Positions 1 to 8,200 of a stretch of 64,000 nt of DNA are shown here, in pieces. Below the pieces are notes generated by a model. The model did no database searches, was not told where the DNA came from, and saw only the letters and a program-made list of their open reading frames with translations. The translations under genes and the position numbers were made by a program. Location: the NCBI RefSeq assembly GCF_020990385.1, contig NZ_CP087598.1, forward strand, positions 602,001 through 666,000. Direction: 5' to 3'. The stretch comes from Paracoccus sp. MA. Its GTDB lineage: Bacteria; Pseudomonadota; Alphaproteobacteria; Rhodobacterales; Rhodobacteraceae. Position 1 is the first letter of the stretch. Every line of letters starts with the position of its first letter.

Positions 1-367
1 AGATCACCTCGCCATGGCGGGCGGGGATGGCGACGCGGCAGGGGCGGGGCAGGCCATGCGCGGCGGCCTCGGTCGCGCCGACGCCGACGGCGGGAATGCC
101 CAGCGACAGCGCCAGCCCCCGCGCCGCCGCGACTGAGATGCGGATGCCGGTGAAATTGCCCGGCCCGATGCCGCAGCCGATGACGGAAAGGTCGCGCCAG
201 CCCGCGCCCGCCTCGGCCAGCACTTCGCCAAGCAGCGGGAACAGCCGTTCGGCCTGGCCGCGGGCCATGTCCTCGTGGCGCTGGACCAGCACCCGGTCGC
301 CCTGCAGCAAAGCGGCCGCGCAATGCGCGGCCGATGTGTCGAAGCCCAGCGAAAGCGCCTCAGCCAA
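1..367 (-). CDS. tsaB: TsaB, tRNA threonylcarbamoyladenosine synthesis subunit (partial, 3' end outside window)
   Basis: This is the amino-terminal part (about 122 codons) of TsaB, the inactive kinase-like partner of TsaD in making t6A37 on ANN-decoding tRNAs in the cytoplasm. The translated frame has the family hallmark GIGPGNFTGIRIS followed by an alanine-rich helix. About 100 residues are missing because the gene runs off the left edge. The frame has no upstream ATG; the most likely start is the TTG at 367-365, which overlaps the stop of the upstream nfu gene, so the two are translationally coupled. The identity is firm, the start is a choice. Confidence 0.88.
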   Translation of the reverse strand, partial: MAEALSLGFDTSAAHCAAALLQGDRVLVQRHEDMARGQAERLFPLLGEVLAEAGAGWRDLSVIGCGIGPGNFTGIRISVAAARGLALSLGIPAVGVGATEAAAHGLPRPCRVAIPARHGEVI

Positions 368-914
368 CGGGCCGCACCTCGGTCACTTCGGGGATGTAAT
401 GGCGCAGCAGGTTCTCGATGCCCATCTTCAGCGTCAGCGTGGAGGAGGGGCAGCCGGCGCAGGCGCCCTGCATGTGCAGATAGACCACGCCGCGGTCGAA
501 GCCGTGGAAGGTGATGTCGCCGCCGTCCTGCGCCACGGCCGGGCGCACGCGGGTGTCCAGCAATTCCTTGATCTGGTTCACGATTTCCGCGTCTGGCCCG
601 TCCTGGTCGTTATGGCCGCTGGCGGCCGCGCCCTCGATCGCCGGGGCGCCGGACTGGTAATGTTCCATGATCGCGCCCAGGACCGAGGGCTTCAGATGGT
701 CCCAGACCGCCTCGTCGGCCTTGGTCACGGTCACGAAATCCGAACCGAGGAACACCCCGGTCACGCCCGGCACGGCAAAGATGCGTCGGGCCAGCGGGCT
801 GGTCGCGGCGGCCTCGGGCGCGGGGAAGTCGGCGGTGCCGCTGCCCAGCACGGTTTCGCCCGGCAGGAATTTCAGCGTCGCGGGGTTGGGAGTGGTCTCG
901 GTCTGGATGAACAT
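360..914 (-). CDS. Nfu-type Fe-S cluster carrier/scaffold
   Basis: This 184-residue protein has an N-terminal Nfu_N domain (residues 1-85, opening FIQTETTPNPATLKF) and a C-terminal NifU-like domain with the cluster-binding CAGC motif at Cys152 and Cys155. Such proteins accept Fe-S clusters from the assembly scaffold and hand them to target apoenzymes. I chose the ATG at 914 because it has AAAGGAG 9 nt upstream and begins exactly at the conserved domain; an ATG 48 nt earlier only adds unrelated residues. It lies directly upstream of tsaB and overlaps its start. Confidence 0.93.
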   Translation of the reverse strand: MFIQTETTPNPATLKFLPGETVLGSGTADFPAPEAAATSPLARRIFAVPGVTGVFLGSDFVTVTKADEAVWDHLKPSVLGAIMEHYQSGAPAIEGAAASGHNDQDGPDAEIVNQIKELLDTRVRPAVAQDGGDITFHGFDRGVVYLHMQGACAGCPSSTLTLKMGIENLLRHYIPEVTEVRPVG

Positions 915-968
915 GGCGGCGGGCTCCTTTGTCCCGGGATATGGGGATCGAAGGGCGGGCAAGTCAAG

Positions 969-1574
969 TCAGACCGGCACGCCGTTATCGGCGGCGATCC
1001 GGACGAAGACGAGGAAATTCGCCAGCACATGCGCCAGCGCCCCCGCCCCCGCCGTGCCCGAGGACAGCCGCGCCGCCATCATCAGGGGCGCGATCAGCGC
1101 CGCGCCGGCCAGGATTCCGCCCGCGCCGCCCGGCATGTCCAGCCCCGCCGCGCCGACCGCCGGCGCCAGGTGCCACAGCACGAACAGCGCCGCGGCAAGG
1201 GCTTGCGCGCCCGGTCCGGGACGGGGGATCAGCGCGCCGCGCCAGAACGCCTCCTCGAGCGTGCCGTTGATCAGCGCCGCCAGCGCCACGGCGGCGAGCA
1301 CCGGCCAGGACAGCCGGGCCGGCGCGGTTCCGGCCCAGAGCGCGCAGGCCAGCACCAGCGCGGCCAGCGCCAGCACCACCGCCGCCGAGGGCGGCCGCAG
1401 CCGCAGCGACCATCCGCCGCAGCGGGCCAGCGCCAGCGCCAGCAGCGTCCAGTAAAGCGCCAGCCCCGCCAGATGGCCGCTCAGCGGCCGCAGCGGGCTT
1501 GCCCGAAGCCCGTGGAACAGCGCCGCCAGGACCGGGATGGCCAGCAACGCGGCCAGCGCCAGCGGGCGGTGCAT
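969..1574 (-). CDS. CPBP family intramembrane metalloprotease
   Basis: This is a 201-residue, very hydrophobic membrane protein with several predicted helices. The three CPBP (Abi/CAAX-protease-like) motifs are visible: EEAFWRG with Glu107, Glu108 and Arg112, a FxxxH motif ending at His135, and HVLAN with His182 and Asn186. The family comprises glutamic-type intramembrane proteases; the bacterial substrates are mostly unknown, so no specific role is claimed. Its ATG overlaps the stop of the upstream universal stress gene (ATGA), so the two are probably co-transcribed and coupled. Confidence 0.85.
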   Translation of the reverse strand: MHRPLALAALLAIPVLAALFHGLRASPLRPLSGHLAGLALYWTLLALALARCGGWSLRLRPPSAAVVLALAALVLACALWAGTAPARLSWPVLAAVALAALINGTLEEAFWRGALIPRPGPGAQALAAALFVLWHLAPAVGAAGLDMPGGAGGILAGAALIAPLMMAARLSSGTAGAGALAHVLANFLVFVRIAADNGVPV

Positions 1575-2029
1575 CAGGTGATCTGCTCCAGCCGCTCGCG
1601 CGAGATGTCGCCGGGCACGATGGTGACCGGGCAGGGCAGGTTGGCCACTTCGCGCGTCAGCCGGGTGACCAGCGGTCCCGGCCCCGCGCTTTCGGTCGAG
1701 GCGGCCAGCACCACCACGCCGATCTCGGGGTCGTCATGGATCTGGGCCAGAAGCTCGGCGCCCGGCTCGCCCTCGCGCACCACCAGTTCCGGCTCGATGC
1801 CGGGGCGGTCGCGCATCCATTTGGCAAAGACCTCGTAATGCGCCTCGATCCGCTCATAGGCCTCGGCGCGCATGACGTCGGCGACGCCCATGCCGTGCTG
1901 GATGGCGGTGGCCGGAATCACCGCCAGCACCTGCACGCCGCCGCCGGTCTTGGCCGCGCGCAGGGCGGCGTAGCGGATGGCGTTCAGGCACTCGCGTGAA
2001 TCGTCCAGAACCACCAGAAATTTCCGCAT
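1574..2029 (-). CDS. Universal stress protein (UspA family)
   Basis: This 151-residue protein is a single Usp domain. It starts with the typical beta strand and aspartates (FLVVLDDS), has the central GEPGAELL segment and ends with the PCPVTIVP strand. The nucleotide-binding glycine loop (STESAGPGPLVTRL) is shorter than in ATP-binding Usp proteins, so nucleotide binding is uncertain. Usp proteins help survival under stress or growth arrest. It is the first gene of the minus-strand run usp - CPBP protease - nfu - tsaB, and faces a sugar transferase gene across a 156-bp gap. Confidence 0.88.
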   Translation of the reverse strand: MRKFLVVLDDSRECLNAIRYAALRAAKTGGGVQVLAVIPATAIQHGMGVADVMRAEAYERIEAHYEVFAKWMRDRPGIEPELVVREGEPGAELLAQIHDDPEIGVVVLAASTESAGPGPLVTRLTREVANLPCPVTIVPGDISRERLEQIT

Positions 2030-2185
2030 TTATCCCGCCCCGGTTGTCCCAGAATGAGCAAAGACTGGCCGAAAGGACACGCTTGCGCAAGTCTCGTGCA
2101 GTTTCCCTCTTGCGGTAGTTTTAAATTAAGAGGTGCTATGTTAGGCGGGAAAAGTTAGCCAAAGCGCCGAACGCAGGACGGAATT

Positions 2186-3016
2186 GTGACGATTCACCAC
2201 GATTGGGACAAAGCCGACTGCCGCAACCTGCATTCGCTGGGCAGCGTCGATCTGACCTGGATCGCGCGCGAGCAGGTGCAGGGCCGGATCGGCATGACGC
2301 CGGGCAAGCGGTGTTTCGACATCGTGCTGGCCCTGGTGCTGCTGATCCCGCTTTCCGTGGTCATGGCCGGGGTCGCGATGATCCTGCTGCTGACCCAGGG
2401 CCGGCCGCTGTTCTACGTCGCGCCGCGCATGCGCGCCCCGGGAGAGCCGTTCAACCTGCTCAAGTTCCGCACCATGCTGCTGGAAGACGGGGATTTCGGC
2501 GCCACCGGCGCGCACAAGCATTGGCGCATCACCCGTGTCGGCCGCATCCTGCGCCGCACCCGCATCGACGAATTGCCGCAACTGTTCAACATCCTGCGCG
2601 GCGACATGAGCTTCGTCGGCCCCCGCCCGCCGCTGCGCGAATATGTCGAGCGTTTCCCGGCGCTTTACGCCCAGGTGCTGAAGAACCCCCCCGGCGTCAC
2701 CGGGCTGGCCACGATGATCTATCACGCGCATGAGGACCGGATCATGGCGCGCTGCAAGACCGCCGCGGCGACCGAGGCCGCCTATTACCGCCGCTGCCTG
2801 CCGACCAAGCTGCGGCTGGACCTGATCTATCAGCGCCGGCGCAGCCTGCGGCTGGACCTGTGGATCATCTGGCATACGGTGATGACCGTGGTGATTCCGC
2901 ATTGGCAGGGCCGCCGCGCCCGCCGGGTGCCCAGCATGCCGCAGGCGGCTGCTCCGGTCAGGCCCCAGCCCGTGCTGCCGGCGGTGCACCCGCAGCCAAG
3001 CGTTCCCGCCGAGTAA
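2186..3016 (+). CDS. Bacterial sugar transferase (polyprenol-phosphate glycosyl-1-phosphate transferase)
   Basis: This 276-residue protein matches the WcaJ/ExoY/PssY transferases that start polysaccharide synthesis by moving a sugar phosphate from a nucleotide sugar to undecaprenyl phosphate at the inner membrane. Visible marks are the GKRCFDIVLALVLL membrane segment near residue 40, KFRTM, RRTRIDELPQLFNILRGDM, FVGPRPP and the PPGVTGL segment. The C-terminal 35 residues are a proline- and alanine-rich tail not typical of the family. The start is a GTG (AGGA 8 nt upstream); the next in-frame ATG is at residue 37, just before the domain. No other polysaccharide genes adjoin it. Confidence 0.88.
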   Translation: MTIHHDWDKADCRNLHSLGSVDLTWIAREQVQGRIGMTPGKRCFDIVLALVLLIPLSVVMAGVAMILLLTQGRPLFYVAPRMRAPGEPFNLLKFRTMLLEDGDFGATGAHKHWRITRVGRILRRTRIDELPQLFNILRGDMSFVGPRPPLREYVERFPALYAQVLKNPPGVTGLATMIYHAHEDRIMARCKTAAATEAAYYRRCLPTKLRLDLIYQRRRSLRLDLWIIWHTVMTVVIPHWQGRRARRVPSMPQAAAPVRPQPVLPAVHPQPSVPAE

Positions 3017-3245
3017 GCCGCCGGGAGTCGCCGCAGCCTGCCGGCGCCGCGTCCTGTGGTCTGCCAGCCTTGTCGTCGCTCTCCTCCTCCCGACATCTTC
3101 AAGCCCGCCGCTTCGGCGCGGGCCGGGCCGCGGGTGCAGCCTGTTGCCCGCGGGGTGCCGCCGGGTCCTTGCTGCCCACGCCTGCCCTGCCCATGGTTGC
3201 TGCCAAAGGGCGGGCCGCGTCCCGGCATGTGCCGGGGCCGCCGCG

Positions 3246-4034
3246 TCAGCGCGCGACAGGGGCAAAGGGGTCCTGCGGATAGCCCACCCCGGTCAGGTAA
3301 AGCCCCTGCGGCGGGCAGACCGGGCCGCAGGCGGCGCGGTCGCGGGCGGCGAGCGCCTCGGCCACGCGCCCCGGCGGCCAGGCCCCCGCGCCGACCCGCT
3401 CCAGCGTGCCGACGATCGAACGCACCTGGTTGTGCAGGAAGGACCGGGCGCGCAGGACAAAGCGGTATTCGCGGCCCTGCGGGACCTCGACCTCGTCGAT
3501 GCTCAGCTCGTCCAGCGTCTTTACCGGGCTGTTCGACTGGCACATGGTCGAGCGGAAGGTGGTGAAATCGTGCCGGCCCAGGAGATGCGCCGCGCCTGCG
3601 CGCATCGCGGCAAGGTCCAGCCGGTTCTGCACCTGCCAGGCCCGGCCGCGATCATGGGTCAGCGGGGCGCGGCGCGCGATCAGCCGGAACAGATAGCGCC
3701 GCTCATGCGCCGAAAACCGGGCGTGGAAGTCATCCGCCACCCGTGCGGCGGCCAGGACGGCCACCGGGGCGGGCTTCAGGTGCCAGTTCAGCGCCTCGGG
3801 CAGGCGAAACGGGTCCCAGTCGCGGTCCAGATCGGCATGGGCGACCTGCCCGGTGGCATGCACCCCGGCATCGGTGCGGCCCGCCGCGGCGATGCGCGCG
3901 CCGGCCGCGAAGCCGGGGTCGAGCCGGCCGAGCGCGGCCTCGATGGCGCCCTGCACGCTGGGCCGGTCAGCCTGGGCCTGCCAGCCCGCGAAGGGGCCGC
4001 CGTCATATTCGATCAGCAGGGCGAAACGCGGCAT
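3246..4034 (-). CDS. truA: tRNA pseudouridine(38-40) synthase TruA
   Basis: TruA isomerises uridines 38-40 in the anticodon stem-loop of many tRNAs. The 262-residue protein has the usual length and ends; the catalytic aspartate is Asp55 in [10 protein letters not shown], and the tRNA-binding segments RYLFRLI and [14 protein letters not shown] are present. Its ATG lies only 2 nt after the stop of the upstream XpaC-family gene, so the two form one transcript. The 229 bp between truA and the convergent sugar transferase show no gene. Confidence 0.95.
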   Translation of the reverse strand: MPRFALLIEYDGGPFAGWQAQADRPSVQGAIEAALGRLDPGFAAGARIAAAGRTDAGVHATGQVAHADLDRDWDPFRLPEALNWHLKPAPVAVLAAARVADDFHARFSAHERRYLFRLIARRAPLTHDRGRAWQVQNRLDLAAMRAGAAHLLGRHDFTTFRSTMCQSNSPVKTLDELSIDEVEVPQGREYRFVLRARSFLHNQVRSIVGTLERVGAGAWPPGRVAEALAARDRAACGPVCPPQGLYLTGVGYPQDPFAPVAR

Positions 4035-4036
4035 GG

Positions 4037-5020
4037 CTAGCGGCGCGGCTTTTCGGAATCGCGCGGGATCAGCAGGTCGTCCAGCGTCATCGGCCGCGAC
4101 AGGTCCGCCGGCTCGTCCGGCTGGGCGGGGATGGCGGGGGGCCGCACCCCTTCGCGCGCCAGCCGGTCGCGCAGCACGCTGATCTCGATGTCCAGGTCGG
4201 CGCGGCCGCCTTCCAGCACCCGGGCGCTGCGGGCTGCGAATTCGGTTTCCAGATCGTTCAGGAGCGTCTCGTAATCCTGGCGCGCGCGGGGGTCGCGGGT
4301 CTGGGCGTAGAGGTCGGCGAATTTCACCGTCGCGTCCCGCGCGCCCTGCAGATAGACGCTGAGATAGCGGCGCAGGGCCGAGATCGTGTCGGGATTGTCC
4401 TCGACATGGCCGAAAAGCGTGCGCGCCGCGGCGGCGAACATGCCGACGCGGGCCTCCAGCCGGCGGTCGCCGGTGCGCAGGATGGCCTGCTGCATGGCCT
4501 GCAGATGCGCCTCGCCCTCGGCGACGATGCGCTGGGCGCGGTCCTGCCGGACGCCGTCGATGCCCTCCATGCCCTTGTCGCGCATCGGGTCGGTGCCGAA
4601 GGCCAGCCAGTGCAGCATGGCGCCGGCGATGCCGATCACCCCCGCACCGGCCTCGGCGCCCGGGACATACGAGCCGAGGGCGAGGCCGAGCCCGGTCAGG
4701 ATGCCGCCGAAGAGCTTGCGCGGAATCGCCGGCCGGCGCGCGACGCGGCGGGCGTCATAGGCAGCCTCGGCCTGCAGCCCCTCGCGCGTCATCCACATGC
4801 CCGAGGCCAGGCTGCCGAAGGCGATCAGATGCAGGGCAAGCCCGGCCGGGTCCTGCCAGAAGGCGCTGATCAGGAAGGGGACGGCCATGATCGTGACCCA
4901 GCGCGTGCGCGATTCCAGCGGATGCCGAACCTCGCCGGGCGCCGGGCGCGCGGGCGGGCGCGGATCGGTTCCGTCCAGCCGGGGCTGCGGCGAGAAGCGG
5001 CCGCCGAAACGCTTTGCCAT
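4037..5020 (-). CDS. XpaC-family (5-bromo-4-chloroindolyl phosphate hydrolysis) membrane protein
   Basis: This 327-residue protein resembles the XpaC/PF10112 family common in Rhodobacteraceae. It has a basic, proline-rich N-terminus, a membrane segment near residues 44-75, a second small-residue-rich hydrophobic stretch near 105-135 and a long helical cytoplasmic C-terminal half ([20 protein letters not shown] and onward). The family name comes from a hydrolysis phenotype; the biochemical function is unknown. XpaC genes often sit with a TelA-type toxic-anion gene, but none is seen here. It is followed after 2 nt by truA. Confidence 0.72.
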   Translation of the reverse strand: MAKRFGGRFSPQPRLDGTDPRPPARPAPGEVRHPLESRTRWVTIMAVPFLISAFWQDPAGLALHLIAFGSLASGMWMTREGLQAEAAYDARRVARRPAIPRKLFGGILTGLGLALGSYVPGAEAGAGVIGIAGAMLHWLAFGTDPMRDKGMEGIDGVRQDRAQRIVAEGEAHLQAMQQAILRTGDRRLEARVGMFAAAARTLFGHVEDNPDTISALRRYLSVYLQGARDATVKFADLYAQTRDPRARQDYETLLNDLETEFAARSARVLEGGRADLDIEISVLRDRLAREGVRPPAIPAQPDEPADLSRPMTLDDLLIPRDSEKPRR

Positions 5021-5031
5021 CGCCGCCTCCC

Positions 5032-5115
5032 TCAGCCCGCGCCCACGAAGGAGGCGTAGAGCGTCAGGCCCATCAGCAGGAAGAAGGACAGGCGCTGCAT
5101 GGCTTTCCGGGACAT
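5032..5115 (-). CDS. Putative 27-residue single-span membrane peptide
   Basis: This ORF encodes 27 residues: six mostly basic residues, then a single hydrophobic segment (LSFFLLMGLTLYASFVG). It has a strong ribosome site, AAAGGAA, 5 nt before the ATG at 5115, and ends 11 nt before the XpaC-family ATG, so it looks like the first gene of that operon. I do not recognise it. The ribosome site, spacing and hydrophobic composition argue for translation; no homology can be judged from sequence alone. Confidence 0.5.
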   Translation of the reverse strand: MSRKAMQRLSFFLLMGLTLYASFVGAG

Positions 5116-5225
5116 GGGCTTCCTTTCGGCGCGTCGGGCGAGTCGCCCGCGGGATGGTCGGGCGAGATGCCCGCGTCTTGCGGATTGCCCGCAGGATATA
5201 GGGCGCATCCGGCGGGAACGGAAGG

Positions 5226-5312
5226 GCTGGGGGCTCTGCCCCCCACGCCTCCCGCGCCCTGCGGGGCGCAGGAGGCGCTCCCCCCGGGATATTTGGGCAA
5301 GAAAGAAGCCGG
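5226..5312. repeat. Intergenic hairpin repeat, copy 1 (TATTTGGG family)
   Basis: On the minus strand this reads CTTCTTTCTTGC, CCAAATATCCC, a long GC-rich hairpin (CGCCTCC with GGAGGCG and GCGCC with GGCGC), then GGGGGGCAGAGCCCCC. The same order of blocks is found at 30177-30262. It lies downstream of tRNA-Gly and could serve as its terminator. Confidence 0.7.
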
Positions 5313-5345
5313 GTGCCGGGCGGGAGGGCGAGCGGAAGGGGAGAG

Positions 5346-5419
5346 TGGAGCGGGTGATGGGAATCGAACCCACGTATTCAGCTTGGAAGGCTGCTGCTCT
5401 ACCATTGAGCTACACCCGC
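5346..5419 (-). tRNA. tRNA-Gly (anticodon TCC)
   Basis: A full cloverleaf can be drawn on the minus strand: acceptor stem GCGGGTG/CACCCGC, D-stem GCTC/GAGC, anticodon loop CTTCCAA with TCC, T-loop TTCGATT and an encoded CCA end at 5348-5346. It reads GGA and GGG codons. The anticodon stem has one terminal G-A mismatch. No duplicate of its 3' end was noticed nearby, so I see no sign that an island has used it as an attachment site. Confidence 0.97.
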
Positions 5420-6106
5420 ATCGCCTTGGCTTGTATCCTGTCCCGAGATGCTTCGCAAGCCAACGGCGGGGGCTCTGGTCCTGATGGCTTCTCGTTGGTC
5501 GGCGGGGGGGGCCGGGCTTGTGGAGCTGCGGTCCGATCCGTTCGGCTGGGCCGTGATCTTGGGCCAGCGGGGCCCGCTTTCCGCGACCGGAGGGAGGCGA
5601 TGGGTAGCGGTAAAGGCAGCGTCCGCCCACGACCTTCGCGGTGGCGTGCCGGGGGCGATGGTATTGCGGCAAGCCTGTCCCGGGCGCGGCGGAGCGTTGC
5701 AGAGATGGATCGGCGCCGACCGCAGCTTGCCTGGCTGCGGATCGGCCCCGTGGCAGGTCGTCTGCAGGGATTCGCCCGGAAGCCCCGCGCCGCATCCGCT
5801 CCATTGCTTCGAATGATCGATCCCCGCGCTTCCGGCCTTCGGGGTGCGGTCGGTCGCAGCCTGTTGCGGGCGGATGGAGATCGGCGGGGCGAAGCGCCGC
5901 CACGTCCAACGGGGCGGGCGCCGTATCGATGCCCTTGACGCGATCACGCCCCGCCTGGGGAGCGTGCCGAGGGCGCATGATCCTGGCGGCAGCCAGCCGG
6001 GCATCGGGTCGCGAGGCCGTCCGGTCAGGGCGGCGTGGCGGTTGCGGCTGGCGGGCCGGCCGGCCATGGCTTAAGCGGGTTGCCGCCCTTGGAAACGGCC
6101 CGGGCC
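5420..6106. other. 687-bp interval without a recognisable gene
   Basis: The open frames here overlap the tRNA or have arginine/proline-rich, low-complexity translations typical of antisense or noncoding high-GC DNA. I see no ribosome site with a plausible protein, no repeat ends and no RNA fold that I recognise. It may be decayed coding sequence at the left edge of the catabolic block. Confidence 0.5.
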
Positions 6107-6787
6107 TCAGCTTGCGCCCTTGCTTGCCGGCAGGTGGTGCAGCAGGGACGAACAGGCGCCCATGATATGGGCATAGACCAGCGCGCCCGCCTTTTCCGCA
6201 TCGCCCGCCCGGCAGGCGGCGAGGATCTCGCGATGCTCGCGGTCGGCCGTGCCCTGGCCGTGCGACAGGGCCAGCTGGATGCGCAGGTAACGCTCCAGCC
6301 GGTCGTTCACCGAGCGGATGGTGCTGACCAGGAACGGCCGCTGCGCATCCAGATAGAGGCAGCTGTGGAACTGCCAGTTCAGCGCCGACCATTGCGCGAC
6401 ATCGGTTTCCCGCGCGAAGGCGTCGCAGAACGCCTCGGCATCGGTGAAGGTCTCCAGCGTCATATGCGGCACCGAAAGCTTGATGGCGGCCGATTCCAGG
6501 ATGGCGCGGGTCTCGAAGATCTGGGCGATCTCGGGCTCGGAAACCGCGGTGACGATGGCGCCCTTGTTGCGCTGGAACTCGACCAGACCCTCGGCCTCCA
6601 GCCGCTTCAGCGCCTCGCGGACCGGGATCTTGCTGACGTTGAACATCCTTGCGACATCGTCCTGGCGGATCGGCTCGCCCTCGTCCAGCGTGCCGTCGGC
6701 GATGGAATCGCGGATGAATTTCAGGATGATGTCCGAGGCGGTGGGGGCTTTCCCGAGATTGGGGACCTCTGCATCCTTGAATGGCAT
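6107..6787 (-). CDS. GntR-family transcriptional regulator, FadR/FCD subfamily
   Basis: This 226-residue regulator has a winged helix-turn-helix at residues 18-75 (IRQDDVARMFNVSKIPVREALKRLEAEGLV) and an all-helical FCD ligand domain with the usual metal-site pattern (Asp/His near residues 120-205, including the late EHREIL segment). I chose the ATG at 6787, which has GGGGGAAG upstream and fits the family N-terminus; the longer frame reads through the promoter region. It is divergent from the proline-racemase-family gene at 7006, and the likely operator lies between them. It probably represses that gene and the binding-protein gene at 20895 until a catabolite binds. Confidence 0.9.
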   Translation of the reverse strand: MPFKDAEVPNLGKAPTASDIILKFIRDSIADGTLDEGEPIRQDDVARMFNVSKIPVREALKRLEAEGLVEFQRNKGAIVTAVSEPEIAQIFETRAILESAAIKLSVPHMTLETFTDAEAFCDAFARETDVAQWSALNWQFHSCLYLDAQRPFLVSTIRSVNDRLERYLRIQLALSHGQGTADREHREILAACRAGDAEKAGALVYAHIMGACSSLLHHLPASKGAS

Positions 6788-6903
6788 TCTGCTTCCCCCA
6801 GCTGCGCGGCTGCACGGGCAGGAAGATATGGTAGCCGATATTCCCCCGCAAGAGGATGCCGCGCCCGGAGAAGGTGCGGGCTGTGACGACTCGGGAAGCG
6901 CGC

Positions 6904-6957
6904 TTGACGGGGCAGGGCGAAACCGGCAATGTAGTAAAGAGATATCGTATACGAAAT
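6904..6957 (+). promoter_or_regulatory. Promoter with probable GntR operator TCGTATACGA
   Basis: A TTGACG box (6904-6909) is followed about 40 bp later by the perfect palindrome TCGTATACGA (6945-6954) flanked by ATA and AAT. The half-site GT...AC with a central AT fits operators of FCD-type GntR proteins. The site would cover the transcription start. The same arrangement recurs at 20710-20766. Confidence 0.7.
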
Positions 6958-7005
6958 ACCAACATGTGGCCAGCCCTGCCTGTCCGCAATGATCGAGGAA
7001 AACCA

Positions 7006-8034
7006 ATGCGCACATCCAAGGTCGTGCATGTCGTGTCCTGCCATGCCGAAGGCGAGGTCGGCGATGTCATCGTCGGCGGTGTCGCCCCGCCGCCCGGCGA
7101 GACGGTCTGGGACCAATCGCGCTGGATCGCCGAGGACGAGACCCTGCGGAACTTCGTGCTCAACGAGCCGCGCGGCGGCGTGTTCCGCCATGTCAACCTG
7201 CTGGTGCCGCCCAAGGACCCGCGCGCCCAGATGGGCTGGATCATCATGGAGCCGGCCGACACGCCGCCCATGTCGGGCTCGAACTCGATGTGTGTGGCGA
7301 CGGTGCTGCTCGATACCGGGATCATTCCCATGCAGGAGCCGATCACCCGCATGGTGCTGGAACCGCCGGGAGGGCTGATCGAGATCGAGGCCGAGTGCCG
7401 CGACGGCAAGGCCGAGCGCATCCGGGTCCGCAACGTGCCCTCCTTTGCCGACAGGCTGGACGCGCGGATCGAGGTCGAGGGGCTGGGCACGATCACCGTG
7501 GACACCGCCTATGGCGGCGACAGCTTCGTGCTGGTCGATGCGGCTGCGCTGGGGCTGGAACTGCGTCCCGACCAGGCCCGCGACATCGCCCGGATGGGCG
7601 TGAAGGTAACCGAGGCCGCCAATGAACAGCTGGGCTTCAAGCATCCCGCCAATGATTGGGACCATATCTCGTTCTGCCAGATCACCGACCCTGTGCAGAT
7701 GAAGGACGGGGTGCTGTGGGGCAAGAATGCCGTGGCGATCCGTCCCGGCAAGCTGGACCGCTCGCCTTGCGGCACCGGCTGCTCGGCGCGGATGGCGGTC
7801 TTGCATGCCAAGGGCCGGATGAAGGCCGGAGACCGCTTCGTCGGCACCTCGCTTCTGGAGACCGAGTTTCATTGCCGGATCGACAGCGAGATCGACCTGA
7901 ACGGCAAGCCGGCGATCCGTCCGATCATCTCGGGCCGGGCCTGGATTATTGGGACGAAACAGTTGATGGTCGATCCGGCGGATCCGTTCCCGGGCGGCTA
8001 TCGCCTGTCGGATACCTGGCCGATGGATCGATAG
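7006..8034 (+). CDS. Proline racemase superfamily enzyme, Ser/Cys type (probable trans-3-hydroxy-L-proline dehydratase / 4-hydroxyproline epimerase)
   Basis: This 342-residue protein is a proline racemase superfamily member. The first catalytic position is Ser90 (in MSGSN) where racemases and 4-hydroxyproline epimerases carry Cys in MCGHG; the second is Cys255 in SPCGTG. From what I know of the superfamily, Ser/Cys members act on trans-3-hydroxyproline and sometimes epimerise 4-hydroxyproline, so a strict proline racemase is unlikely. The start at 7006 fits the family; the frame is open 150 nt further upstream through the promoter. The next gene encodes a likely pyrroline-2-carboxylate reductase, which supports the dehydratase reading. 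The upstream GntR operator suggests induction by the substrate. Confidence 0.85.
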   Translation: MRTSKVVHVVSCHAEGEVGDVIVGGVAPPPGETVWDQSRWIAEDETLRNFVLNEPRGGVFRHVNLLVPPKDPRAQMGWIIMEPADTPPMSGSNSMCVATVLLDTGIIPMQEPITRMVLEPPGGLIEIEAECRDGKAERIRVRNVPSFADRLDARIEVEGLGTITVDTAYGGDSFVLVDAAALGLELRPDQARDIARMGVKVTEAANEQLGFKHPANDWDHISFCQITDPVQMKDGVLWGKNAVAIRPGKLDRSPCGTGCSARMAVLHAKGRMKAGDRFVGTSLLETEFHCRIDSEIDLNGKPAIRPIISGRAWIIGTKQLMVDPADPFPGGYRLSDTWPMDR

Positions 8035-8200
8035 GGGGCATCGCCATCCCGCTTGCCGGCGGGCTGGATGCGGGGGACGGGCATGGCCGGCCGGCAGGAA
8101 GCACCGGAGGCCCCGGCTCTTGCCAGGCTGGCTCGTCTCTGGCTCTGTAGCGGCATTTCCGGCGGGCGCCGACCCGTGCAAAAGAAGGAAACGCATTTCC

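Noticed and set aside
5346..5419. tRNA-Gly as an island attachment site for the catabolic block
   Set aside because: No second copy of the tRNA 3' end, integrase gene or mobility gene was seen; the 3' end also faces away from the block.
5420..6106. Possible hidden gene between tRNA-Gly and the GntR gene
   Set aside because: Frames overlap the tRNA or are Arg/Pro-rich; none has a good ribosome site or any known motif.
6856..7005. An earlier start for the proline-racemase-family gene at 7006, giving 50 extra residues
   Set aside because: The extra codons run through the promoter and operator and do not resemble the family N-terminus.
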